64,000 bases of DNA from Candidatus Nitricoxidireducens bremensis. GTDB lineage: Bacteria; Pseudomonadota; Gammaproteobacteria; Burkholderiales; Rhodocyclaceae. Location of the stretch: NCBI GenBank assembly GCA_030247725.1, contig JAOTRT010000003.1, forward strand, positions 392,187 through 456,186, written 5' to 3'. Under the pieces are notes generated by a model. It did not search any database. It saw only the letters and a list, made by a program, of their open reading frames with translations, and was not told the origin of the DNA. The position numbers and the translations under genes were made by a program. Shown in pieces: positions 53,982 through 60,568 of this stretch; within the stretch, counting starts at the first letter, position 1, and each line of letters starts with the position of its first letter.

Positions 53982-54526
53982 CAGGGTTTCTTGTAGGCGT
54001 CCATGCTGAAGCGATGGGCACGCTCCAAGTTGTAGGTGGTGTTGTCCCGGTTGCTGGGACGCCCGGTGGCGCCCGTCGGCGGATAGGCCGGCATGGTGCT
54101 GCCCAGCCAGGGGTAGAGGGTCAGGTTGCCGAAGTTGAGGAAGCCGTCCTGGTAATACAACTCCTGGCCGAAGCTGTGGGCCCGCTGGAGATGGTAGGTC
54201 GTCACGTCCCGGTTGCTGGGACGCGGTGCCCGGTTGAATCCGCCGGCCGCCGCCGGCGGATAGACCGGGAACGGCGACGGTGCCCGCCAGATCAGCGGCG
54301 GCGGCGCCACGAAGACGGGCGCCGGCGGCAGGATGGCCATCTGGCGGATCTCCGGTGAATTGAAGACCACGGAACGGAAGGTGGGATGGGCGTAGGCATA
54401 CTCCGCCTCCACCGTGGCGACGCGGCCGCCGGCAAGGAACACGATCTCGGCCTCCGCATGGCCGGTGCCCAAGGCGCCGAGGGCTGCGGCCAGCAGCGTT
54501 GCCCGCTGGAGACTTCCCCGGTTCAT
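53981..54526 (-). CDS. Secreted protein with two RPSNRD-TTY repeats
   Basis: A 181-residue protein with a signal peptide (1-26, AEA-EI). The N-terminal part is strand-like; a Pro-rich stretch (67-100) follows. Then an 18-residue motif appears twice, at 102-119 and 156-173: RPSNRD-x-TTY-x-L-x-RAH-x-F, the second directly before the C-terminal end. No family recognised. It overlaps the next two genes by four and one bases, indicating tight co-translation within the curli-like locus. Confidence 0.7.
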   Translation of the reverse strand: MNRGSLQRATLLAAALGALGTGHAEAEIVFLAGGRVATVEAEYAYAHPTFRSVVFNSPEIRQMAILPPAPVFVAPPPLIWRAPSPFPVYPPAAAGGFNRAPRPSNRDVTTYHLQRAHSFGQELYYQDGFLNFGNLTLYPWLGSTMPAYPPTGATGRPSNRDNTTYNLERAHRFSMDAYKKP

Positions 54527-54897
54527 TTTTCGCCCCCCTGCTCCGTGGTGACGCTCACCGCGCCGTTCTTCCGCTGGATGAGATACACGGTGCCGGTGCG
54601 CGGCGACTTGTAGCGCGTGACATTGGCGGGAATCTCCTTGCCGTCGATGGATACGCGCCCGTTGATGACCGTGATGCCCTGGATGTCCGCATCGCCGTCG
54701 ATACCGCCGACGGTGACGCTGGCCTTGCCGCCATCCGTGGCGATGGCGGTGACGCCTTCGGCGCGGGCATTGACGGTTCCCGTGCCGACCTTGATTTCCC
54801 GGTCCGGGGTTCTGACGCTGATCTGGGCGCCGGCGTTTCCTGCGGCGACAAGAACCAGTATTGCGGCAGCCAGATGCGCTGCTTTGAATTCAGTCAT
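54523..54897 (-). CDS. Small secreted beta-rich protein of the curli-like locus
   Basis: A 124-residue protein starting at ATG 54897, with GAGGGAG upstream. Signal peptide 1-25 (GAGA-QI), then an all-strand-like region (VRTPDREIKVGTGTVNARAEGVTAIATDGGKASVTVGG) of alternating Val/Thr/Gly/Asp and a basic C-terminal part. No cysteine. It resembles in composition a fibre accessory or minor subunit, but no homology is recognised. Overlaps the downstream gene by four bases. Confidence 0.68.
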   Translation of the reverse strand: MTEFKAAHLAAAILVLVAAGNAGAQISVRTPDREIKVGTGTVNARAEGVTAIATDGGKASVTVGGIDGDADIQGITVINGRVSIDGKEIPANVTRYKSPRTGTVYLIQRKNGAVSVTTEQGGEK

Positions 54898-54913
54898 GGT
54901 CAACTCCCTCTCG

Positions 54914-55435
54914 CTACTTGCACTGGGTGTTAACGCTTGCGTTGCCCTTTTCGAACACATTGGCACTCCGCTCGGCGCCCGGCCCCTCGCCGATCATGCC
55001 GACGGCCGTGGCGGCCTCGCCGCAGTTGTGTCCCGACTTGCCCGCGGTGGCGGGGGCGGCATAGCCGCGGGCCTTCAGGCGGGCTTTCTCCGCATCGCTG
55101 GCCGGCGCATTCCTCAGGATGACCGTGGTCGTCTCGGTGGCGCCGGCATCGCCTCCCGGCCGCAGATAGTCCTGGGCCTCCTGGACCGCCTGTTCGGCCT
55201 TGTTGGGCGGATGCTGGCCCATGCCGCCTTCCTGGACACCGCTGCTCTTGCCGGCCTTCTGGCGCGCCTTGTCCAGGGTCCGATCCAGCTCCCGTTCGCT
55301 GCGGCTGGCTTCCCGCTGCGGCTTCGCCGCCGGCTGGGCCGGCTGCGGCTGGCCGGGCTGGGTGAAGACGATCTCTCCACCGAAGGCAGGCAGACTGCCA
55401 AGCAGGGCCGCAGCGATGAGCAGGCGACCTTTCAT
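54914..55435 (-). CDS. Secreted protein with C-terminal Cys-pair ending in CK
   Basis: A 173-residue protein with a signal peptide (1-19), a Gln/Pro/Ala-rich stretch (24-40), a charged helical segment (42-95) and a C-terminal region containing the only two cysteines (GHNCGEAATAVGMIG ... SVNTQCK-stop). The end is similar in style to two small proteins encoded on the other side of the divergent promoter (PDCK and NVCK). No known family. It is 25 nt after the CsgG-like lipoprotein gene. Confidence 0.7.
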   Translation of the reverse strand: MKGRLLIAAALLGSLPAFGGEIVFTQPGQPQPAQPAAKPQREASRSERELDRTLDKARQKAGKSSGVQEGGMGQHPPNKAEQAVQEAQDYLRPGGDAGATETTTVILRNAPASDAEKARLKARGYAAPATAGKSGHNCGEAATAVGMIGEGPGAERSANVFEKGNASVNTQCK

Positions 55436-55460
55436 GGCAGTCTCCCGGACATGGCGACTC

Positions 55461-56981
55461 CTACTGCACCGTGATGTCCAGCCTGCCTTCCGCGATGGAC
55501 GGGTTGGCTTTGCGGAAGGCCGCTGCGATCTCGTCCATCGAGCCCACCTTCAGGGGCGTCAGATCCGCACCCTTCAGGTTTGCCGGCAAGGGCAGATCCC
55601 GCTCGCTCGCATAGCAGGCGATCTGCTCCCTTCCCGCCTGATCGAACTTGATCTTGAACGGCGAGTTCTCCGGCGGCAGCGTCATCAGCCTGCCCGCCTT
55701 CACGAAGGGGTCCGGCGTGAAGCGGTTGGGGAAGATGCGCGCGATGGCACCGGTATTGTCGCGGTAGTAGCAGTAGAGGATGCCGTCGTTGGTGAGCTGC
55801 ACCCGCGCCTGGAGAAATTCCCGCAAGCGATAGACCGGCCGGGGACCCTTGTCGCTGTCCAGCTTCAGCGCCATCGCACCGCGTCCACCGCTCGGGGCCG
55901 CCGCCACCGGCGCTGCGATCTTCGGCGCCGGATCGGCCGCCAGGGGCTGGTCGGCGTCGAGCAGGCTGTAATACAGCTCGAAGTTGATGCGGCCATCGGC
56001 GATCAATCCGTTCTCGGCCTGGTACTTGCCGACGGCCCCGGACAGTTCGCCCGAGGCGATGCCGTTGACGGCACCCGCGTACATGCCCATGCCGGCGAGC
56101 TTGCGCTGAACCAGCTTGATGCGGTCCTGGGGCGACATGCCGTCGTACCACTCGCGGGCCTGCTCCATCATCACCGGATTGGTCTTCTCGATCTGCAGGC
56201 ACTTCCAGTAAGGCGTGCCGGTCAGCTTGCCGACCAGTTCGATCATGCCGAGCTCCACCAGGGCGCGCACGCCCGAGCCCAGGCCTTCGGACTTGTTGAG
56301 GGACATATTGAAGGAGAAGCCCACCTTGCCCAGCTTGCCCCCCGCCTCGCCGGACTTGCCGAAGCGCGTGATGATCAGGGAGTTGCTGGCGTTGACGCCC
56401 GGCAGGATCATGCGCGTCGTCGTCTCGCCGACGTTCATGTCGATGGAGACCACCGACGACACCTGGTCGCGGCTCACGCCCAGATCGAGGAAAGGCAGGG
56501 CGATGCCGCCGCCGGCCTGGGAGTCGATGGCATTCTCGTCGAGCTGGGTGATGGCGCCGCGGATGTAGTAGTTCGGCAGCTTGTGGTTGAAGGCACCGGC
56601 GGCCTGGATGTCCTGGAACAGGGCCAGCAGATCGCTGCGCTCCGTGTCGTAGTCGATGAAGGAAAGCGCCTTGCTCTTGATCGACATCTTGGAAGCGGCG
56701 CTGATGAGCATCTCCTTTGTTCCTGCCTGCACCTTGCCGGTGGAGTCGGGAATGCCCGCCGTCGTGATGACGATGTCGCGCTTGCCGTAGGCGAGCAGCA
56801 GATCGTCCATGCAGCGCAACGAGGAAGTGAAATTGGTCACCGTCTTCGCTGCCGGCGTCTTCACGGCCGCAGCGACGGTGGCGGTTTCGGGTTTGGGCGG
56901 ATCGGTCACGCAACCCGCAAGCATCAAAGCCATCCCCACCCCGGCGGCGAATTTTCCGGGCCTGCCGATTCTTTCGATCAT
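55461..56981 (-). CDS. CsgG/HfaB-like outer-membrane lipoprotein with PG-binding and DUF4384-like domains
   Basis: A 506-residue protein. A lipoprotein signal with lipobox LAGC (Cys24) is followed by a CsgG-type domain (about 50-275; DIVITTAGIPDSTG, PNYYIRGAITQLDENA, GGIALPFLDLGVSRDQVSSVVSIDMNV). Next come a peptidoglycan-binding 1 domain (about 280-345; KLVQRKLAGMGMYAGAVNGIASGEL) and a DUF4384-like domain (about 390-490; LTNDGILYCYYRDNTGAIARIFPNRF). CsgG/HfaB proteins form the export pore for curli and holdfast-anchor fibres; the extra domain would anchor it to the wall. The start ATG 56981 has AAGGGGA upstream. Confidence 0.85.
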   Translation of the reverse strand: MIERIGRPGKFAAGVGMALMLAGCVTDPPKPETATVAAAVKTPAAKTVTNFTSSLRCMDDLLLAYGKRDIVITTAGIPDSTGKVQAGTKEMLISAASKMSIKSKALSFIDYDTERSDLLALFQDIQAAGAFNHKLPNYYIRGAITQLDENAIDSQAGGGIALPFLDLGVSRDQVSSVVSIDMNVGETTTRMILPGVNASNSLIITRFGKSGEAGGKLGKVGFSFNMSLNKSEGLGSGVRALVELGMIELVGKLTGTPYWKCLQIEKTNPVMMEQAREWYDGMSPQDRIKLVQRKLAGMGMYAGAVNGIASGELSGAVGKYQAENGLIADGRINFELYYSLLDADQPLAADPAPKIAAPVAAAPSGGRGAMALKLDSDKGPRPVYRLREFLQARVQLTNDGILYCYYRDNTGAIARIFPNRFTPDPFVKAGRLMTLPPENSPFKIKFDQAGREQIACYASERDLPLPANLKGADLTPLKVGSMDEIAAAFRKANPSIAEGRLDITVQ

Positions 56982-57071
56982 CGTTTCCCCTTTCGAGTAT
57001 TCATGATGCCGTATCACCGCCTCCATCATAGTCAAGGGGAGGCGGAAAATCCCCTGTTCGGCGCAGCATCC

Positions 57072-57083
57072 TGACACATGTCA
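57072..57083. promoter_or_regulatory. Short inverted repeat in the divergent promoter region
   Basis: TGACA-CA-TGTCA at 57072-57083 is a perfect five-base dyad between the two halves of the curli-like locus, 53 bp upstream of the plus-strand -35 box. Read on the minus strand it contains TTGACA. It may be an operator or a -35 element for the leftward operon; there is no good -10 at the right distance. Confidence 0.35.
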
Positions 57084-57135
57084 ACCTGGGCTCGCAAGCC
57101 GCGTTACTTTCGCAGTATGCTTACACCCCTTGGCC

Positions 57136-57164
57136 TTGTGGTCATGGAGGGCGCTTCCTATAAT
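57136..57164 (+). promoter_or_regulatory. Sigma-70 promoter of the fibre-subunit operon
   Basis: TTGTGG (57136-57141), a 17-bp spacer and a perfect TATAAT (57159-57164). Transcription would begin near 57171, leaving a leader of about 48 nt before ATG 57219. Confidence 0.75.
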
Positions 57165-57218
57165 CAGGTTGCAGTAGTGCTTTCGGAGGATAGGCCCTGC
57201 AAAGGGAAAGGAAAGCAA

Positions 57219-57530
57219 ATGAGTAGCCCAGTCAATGCACTCGTTATCGCCGTCAGCCTCGTGTGCTGGAGCGGCTGGTCTCTCGCGCAGACGCAGGGAG
57301 GCGTCGTCCGCGGCAACACCACGATCAACGTGAATGCCGAGAACGTCAATACCATAGCCGCCGGCAGCGGCAATACCGCAAAGACCAATATCGGCAGCGT
57401 CAAGGGCGGCACCCGGGAAAGCACCACCGTAACGGTAGACGTGAAGAATGTCTCCAACGTGGTGACGGGGCGCGGCAAGAAGGGCTGCATCAACATCGGC
57501 ACCAAGGGCGCCGATCCGGATTGCAAATAA
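57219..57530 (+). CDS. Small secreted repeat protein (fibre-subunit candidate, Cys-ended)
   Basis: A 103-residue protein starting at ATG 57219 (AAAGGAAA upstream) with a signal peptide (1-24, SLA-QT). The mature part is two degenerate copies of the locus-specific repeat: GNTTINVNAENVNTIAAGSGNTAKTNIGSVKGGT and a second, more diverged copy (TTVTVDVKNVSNVVTGRGKKG), ending GCINIGTKG...DCK with two cysteines. Alternating small polar and branched residues with Gly turns suggest a beta-solenoid or amyloid strand-loop-strand. First gene of the rightward operon. Confidence 0.78.
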   Translation: MSSPVNALVIAVSLVCWSGWSLAQTQGGVVRGNTTINVNAENVNTIAAGSGNTAKTNIGSVKGGTRESTTVTVDVKNVSNVVTGRGKKGCINIGTKGADPDCK

Positions 57531-57547
57531 GCGCAGGAGGGGAGGCA

Positions 57548-57844
57548 ATGTTCAAGCGAATGTGGTTCGCGTTGGCGGCGGCGGTTTTCCTGTCGATGCC
57601 GGCAATGGCCGAAATCAACAAGGGGACTCATCTGAATACCGGCGGCCAGAGCAAGGTCAACAAGGCCTTGGCGAAGGGTTATCGCGACAGCGGCGCCGAG
57701 CAGATGCAGCAACAGCAGTCCCAGGTGAATATCGGCAGCAAGCGCGCGGGCAACTGCACGATGAACGTCGGAGCCAGCCAGTCGGGCAAGGGCTCGAAAG
57801 AGACGATCGTGACCGCGAAGGAGATCATCAATGTCTGCAAGTAA
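57548..57844 (+). CDS. Small secreted Cys-ended protein of the curli-like locus
   Basis: A 98-residue protein starting at ATG 57548, after GGAGGGGAGG. Signal peptide 1-21 (AMA-EI), then a Lys/Gln/Ser-rich mature part (KVNKALAKGYRDSGAEQMQQQQSQVNIGSKRAG) and the end NCTMNVGASQSG...IINVCK with two cysteines. The final CK-stop and the N-x-G strand pattern relate it to the neighbours at 57219 and 54914. It may be a nucleator or accessory. It overlaps the OmpA-domain gene by 14 bases. Confidence 0.72.
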   Translation: MFKRMWFALAAAVFLSMPAMAEINKGTHLNTGGQSKVNKALAKGYRDSGAEQMQQQQSQVNIGSKRAGNCTMNVGASQSGKGSKETIVTAKEIINVCK

Positions 57845-58526
57845 TGCGAAGATGCGCCGGCTCGCCGTGGCGGTATCCCTGGCGTTCCTGGCCGGCGGCA
57901 GCGCCTGGGCCGGCGACGTGACGGTGTACGACAAGGCCCCAAGCGTGGAGGAGCTTCAACGCAAGCTCACCGGCGGCGAAGGTACGGAAGGCAAGCGCAA
58001 GCTGAAGACGCGGGCCATCGTCTTCGGCGACGCGGCGCCTGCGCCGGCGGCTCCGGCCCAGGAGCCGGCTCCCCAGGCCGCGCCGCAGCCGGCGACGAGT
58101 TACGCGGCGCCCGCCCCTGCCGCGGCGCCCGCCGTTCCCAGCCAGGCGGCGGCCCCGGCCGCGCCTGCCCAGCAGACGATGCAGGTAGGCGAGAACGCCA
58201 TCGCCTTCCCGATCAACTTCCGGGTCAACAGCTCGGACGTGATGCCGGAATCGATTCCCTTCCTCGAATCCATCGCCGGACTGCTGCAGAAGGACCCGGG
58301 CATCCGCCTGCTGATCGAGGGGCATACCGACATCTCGGGCAACGCGGCGCGCAACACCGTGCTGTCGCGCGAACGGGCCTTCTCGGTGATGAATTACCTG
58401 ATCGACCACTATCGCATCGATCCCATGCGTCTCGTGCCGGTGGGGAAGGGCTTCAGCGAACCCCTCGGCGGCATGGAACCCACGAATCCGAAGAACCGAC
58501 GCGTGCAATTCCGCATCATCGGCTAA
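57831..58526 (+). CDS. OmpA-domain peptidoglycan-associated protein of the curli-like locus
   Basis: A 231-residue protein. Signal peptide (1-27, AWA-GD), a short N-terminal region, a long Ala/Pro-rich linker (about 65-120) and a C-terminal OmpA/MotB domain (about 125-231; LLIEGHTDISGNAARNTVLSRERAFSVMNYLI, NRRVQFRI), which binds peptidoglycan. It starts at ATG 57831 inside the end of the upstream gene with AAGGAG seven bases upstream; ATG 57852 is an alternative. There is no N-terminal beta-barrel, so it could tie the fibre apparatus to the cell wall. Confidence 0.88.
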   Translation: MSASNAKMRRLAVAVSLAFLAGGSAWAGDVTVYDKAPSVEELQRKLTGGEGTEGKRKLKTRAIVFGDAAPAPAAPAQEPAPQAAPQPATSYAAPAPAAAPAVPSQAAAPAAPAQQTMQVGENAIAFPINFRVNSSDVMPESIPFLESIAGLLQKDPGIRLLIEGHTDISGNAARNTVLSRERAFSVMNYLIDHYRIDPMRLVPVGKGFSEPLGGMEPTNPKNRRVQFRIIG

Positions 58527-58588
58527 ACGGTGTTTGAAGCAAAGCAAAGCGGTACCCGAATCTTACCGACCACTCAGGAGGCAATACC

Positions 58589-58924
58589 ATGCGCAAATCT
58601 CTTCTCGTCGTAGCCCTCATGTCCGCGTCCACCCTGGCCCTGGCCCAGTACGAAGGCCAAGCCAAGCCGGGCGGTGTCCAGGTGCAGGGCGCCGGTGGCG
58701 TCCAGATCCAGGGCAACACCAACATCAACGCCAATGCCCAGAACGTGAACGCCGTTGCCGTCGGCAAGGGCAACACCGCCAAGAACGCCGTCGGCGCCAT
58801 CAAGGGCGGCACGCAGATCCAGGGCAACACCAACATCAACGCCAACGCCAAGAACGTGAACGCCGTTGCCGTGGGCAAGGGCAACACCGCCACGAACGAC
58901 GTCGGCACCATCGGCGGCAAGTAA
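58589..58924 (+). CDS. Secreted tandem-repeat protein (putative major fibre/amyloid subunit)
   Basis: A 111-residue protein with AGGAGG seven bases before ATG 58589 and a signal peptide (1-19, ALA-QY). After a Gly/Val/Gln leader it contains two nearly identical 37-residue repeats (QIQGNTNINANA-x-NVNAVAVGKGNTA-x-N-x-VG-x-I...), the second ending at the stop as IGGK. Asn/Val/Ala/Gly alternate as in beta-solenoid amyloids such as curlins, though the repeat is not the Ser-Gln-Asn-Gln curlin repeat. No cysteine. It is followed by a strong terminator, fitting a highly expressed structural subunit. Confidence 0.8.
   Translation: MRKSLLVVALMSASTLALAQYEGQAKPGGVQVQGAGGVQIQGNTNINANAQNVNAVAVGKGNTAKNAVGAIKGGTQIQGNTNINANAKNVNAVAVGKGNTATNDVGTIGGK
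58703..58924 (+). repeat. Tandem 111-bp direct repeat in the fibre-subunit gene
   Basis: Copy 1 is 58703-58813 and copy 2 is 58814-58924, both beginning CAGATCCAGGGCAACACC. They are nearly identical at the DNA level for most of their length and diverge only toward the 3' end, so duplication is recent or homogenised by recombination. Confidence 0.9.
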
Positions 58925-58944
58925 TCCGCCTGTGAGTCGCACAA

Positions 58945-58972
58945 CCCGGAGGGGAGACCCTCCGGGTTTTTT
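58945..58972 (+). terminator. Rho-independent terminator after the repeat-protein gene
   Basis: CCCGGAGGG (58945-58953), loop GAGA, CCCTCCGGG (58958-58966), then six T (58967-58972). It separates the two paralogous repeat-protein genes. Confidence 0.95.
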
Positions 58973-58993
58973 CATGGTAGCGGGGGATTCGAA

Positions 58994-59317
58994 ATGAAAA
59001 AATATCTCGTGGCGGCGGCCCTGGGTTTCGCAGCGGCGGGTGTGCTGGCCCAGATGACGCCCAGCGTGCAGCGTTCCAGCAGCCCCCAGGGTGTCCAGAT
59101 TCAGGGCGACACCGTCGTCAATGCCGGTGCCCAGAACACGAACGCCGTGGCGGCCGGCGATGCCAACACGGCGAAGAACGCCACCGGCGCGGTGCGCGGC
59201 GGCACCCAGATCCAGGGCAATACCCGCATCAGCGCCCAATCGAAGAACGTGAACTCGGTCGCCGTCGGCAAGGGCAATGCGGCCACCAACGAGGTGGGCG
59301 CCATCGGCGGAAAGTAA
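58994..59317 (+). CDS. Second secreted tandem-repeat protein (fibre-subunit paralogue)
   Basis: A 107-residue paralogue of the upstream repeat protein. Signal peptide 1-19 (VLA-QM), a short linker (TPSVQRSSSPQG), then two diverged copies of the 37-residue repeat (VQIQGDTVVNAGAQNTNAVAAGDANTAKNATGAVRGGT and a second ending IGGK-stop). The upstream terminator means it is expressed by read-through or from its own promoter; its ribosome-binding site (GGGGGA) is weaker. A minor or nucleating subunit, like CsgB beside CsgA, is a possible role. Confidence 0.78.
   Translation: MKKYLVAAALGFAAAGVLAQMTPSVQRSSSPQGVQIQGDTVVNAGAQNTNAVAAGDANTAKNATGAVRGGTQIQGNTRISAQSKNVNSVAVGKGNAATNEVGAIGGK
59096..59317 (+). 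repeat. Diverged 111-bp tandem repeat in the second subunit gene
   Basis: Copies at 59096-59206 and 59207-59317 keep exactly the 111-bp period of the upstream gene but differ more from one another, showing an older duplication of the same unit. Confidence 0.8.
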
Positions 59318-59371
59318 GTTCTTCGTCGAACATCCCGCCGGAACGTCCGGCAGTCTTGCGGTGGCCCCGGC

Positions 59372-60304
59372 TTAGACCTCCAGGTGCTGATAGAGCACCG
59401 TGGATAGGTAGCGCTCGCCGAAGGACGGCACGACGACCACGACCAGCTTGCCTTTGTTCTCCGGGCGCCTGGCCACCTCCAGCCCGGCCCATACCGCGGC
59501 GCCGGAGGAAATCCCCACCAGCAGGCCTTCTTCCGTCGCCAGGCGACGTGCCGTATCGAGCGCATCGTCGTTCTTCACGCGCACGACCTCGTCGTAGACT
59601 TTGGTATCGAGGACGGCCGGCACGAAGCCGGCGCCGATGCCCTGGATCGGGTGCGGTCCGCGCTGGCCGCCGGAGAGTACCGGGCTTGCATCCGGTTCCA
59701 CCGCGACGATGCGCACGCCGGGCCTGCGCTCCTTCAGCACGGAGCCGACGCCCGTAATGGTGCCGCCGGTGCCGATGCCGGAAACGAAGATGTCCACCTG
59801 GCCGTCGGTGTCGCGCCAGATCTCCTCCGCCGTTGTTTTGCGGTGAATCTCCGGATTGGCTGGATTCTCGAACTGCTGGGGGATGAAATAGCGCGGGTCG
59901 GCGGCGGCCAGTTCCTCGGCCTTCTTCACGGCGCCGGCCATGCCTTCGGCGCCCGGCGTGAGGATCAGCTCGGCGCCGTATGCCTTGAGGATCAGCTTGC
60001 GTTCGCGGCTCATGGTCTCGGGCATGACGAAGGCGGCCTTGTAGCCGCGGGCGGCGGCCACCATGGCGAGGCCGATGCCGGTGTTGCCCGAGGTGGGCTC
60101 CAGGATGACGGTGTCGGGCTTGATCCGGCCAGCCTTCTCGGCGGCGTCGAGCATCGCCACCGCGATGCGGTCCTTGACGCTGTGGGCCGGATTGAAGAAC
60201 TCCAGCTTCAGGGCGATCATCGCATCGATGCCGACGGCCACGCGGTTGAGTTTGACCAGGGGGGTGTTGCCGACCAGTTCGGCGACGTTGTTGGCGATCT
60301 TCAT
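59372..60304 (-). CDS. cysK: Cysteine synthase A
   Basis: A 310-residue O-acetylserine sulfhydrylase. The PLP lysine is K44 ([11 protein letters not shown]), with the substrate loop [11 protein letters not shown], the phosphate-binding [10 protein letters not shown] and C-terminal GISSGA. It makes cysteine from O-acetylserine and sulfide. Length and motifs fit CysK rather than CysM, which differs in the loop near residue 225, but the distinction is not absolute. It is convergent with the fibre genes and monocistronic. Confidence 0.94.
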   Translation of the reverse strand: MKIANNVAELVGNTPLVKLNRVAVGIDAMIALKLEFFNPAHSVKDRIAVAMLDAAEKAGRIKPDTVILEPTSGNTGIGLAMVAAARGYKAAFVMPETMSRERKLILKAYGAELILTPGAEGMAGAVKKAEELAAADPRYFIPQQFENPANPEIHRKTTAEEIWRDTDGQVDIFVSGIGTGGTITGVGSVLKERRPGVRIVAVEPDASPVLSGGQRGPHPIQGIGAGFVPAVLDTKVYDEVVRVKNDDALDTARRLATEEGLLVGISSGAAVWAGLEVARRPENKGKLVVVVVPSFGERYLSTVLYQHLEV

Positions 60305-60523
60305 GGAATGCCTTTCTGCATGAGTAGGTGGCAGCCGAAAAGTGTGGTGCTACCGATGGCCGGCGAATGATAGCGGCTGACCGAAGTCCCACAGAGGTGA
60401 CGGGGCGGTTCCTAAGCGGCGACGGATACGTCCCAGGCGATCCCTTACAAAATGCCGTGAGGGAATCCCATCATCGAGTTGTGAGTATGACTTTAGGCTA
60501 ATAAAACTTGACGCGGCAATGTG

Positions 60524-60551
60524 TTGCGAGTTGAATCACGGCCACTATAAA
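60524..60551 (+). promoter_or_regulatory. Possible sigma-70 promoter of the chemoreceptor gene
   Basis: TTGCGA (60524-60529), 16-bp spacer, TATAAA (60546-60551). It is close to the GTG start at 60569, leaving a leader of only about ten bases. The remaining 264-nt gap between cysK and this gene shows no open frame or obvious structure. Confidence 0.35.
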
Positions 60552-60568
60552 AAAGTCCGGAGGGGATC

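Noticed and set aside
58703..59317. CRISPR array
   Set aside because: The regular repeats are coding, 111 bp long, contiguous without spacers and preserve a protein pattern.
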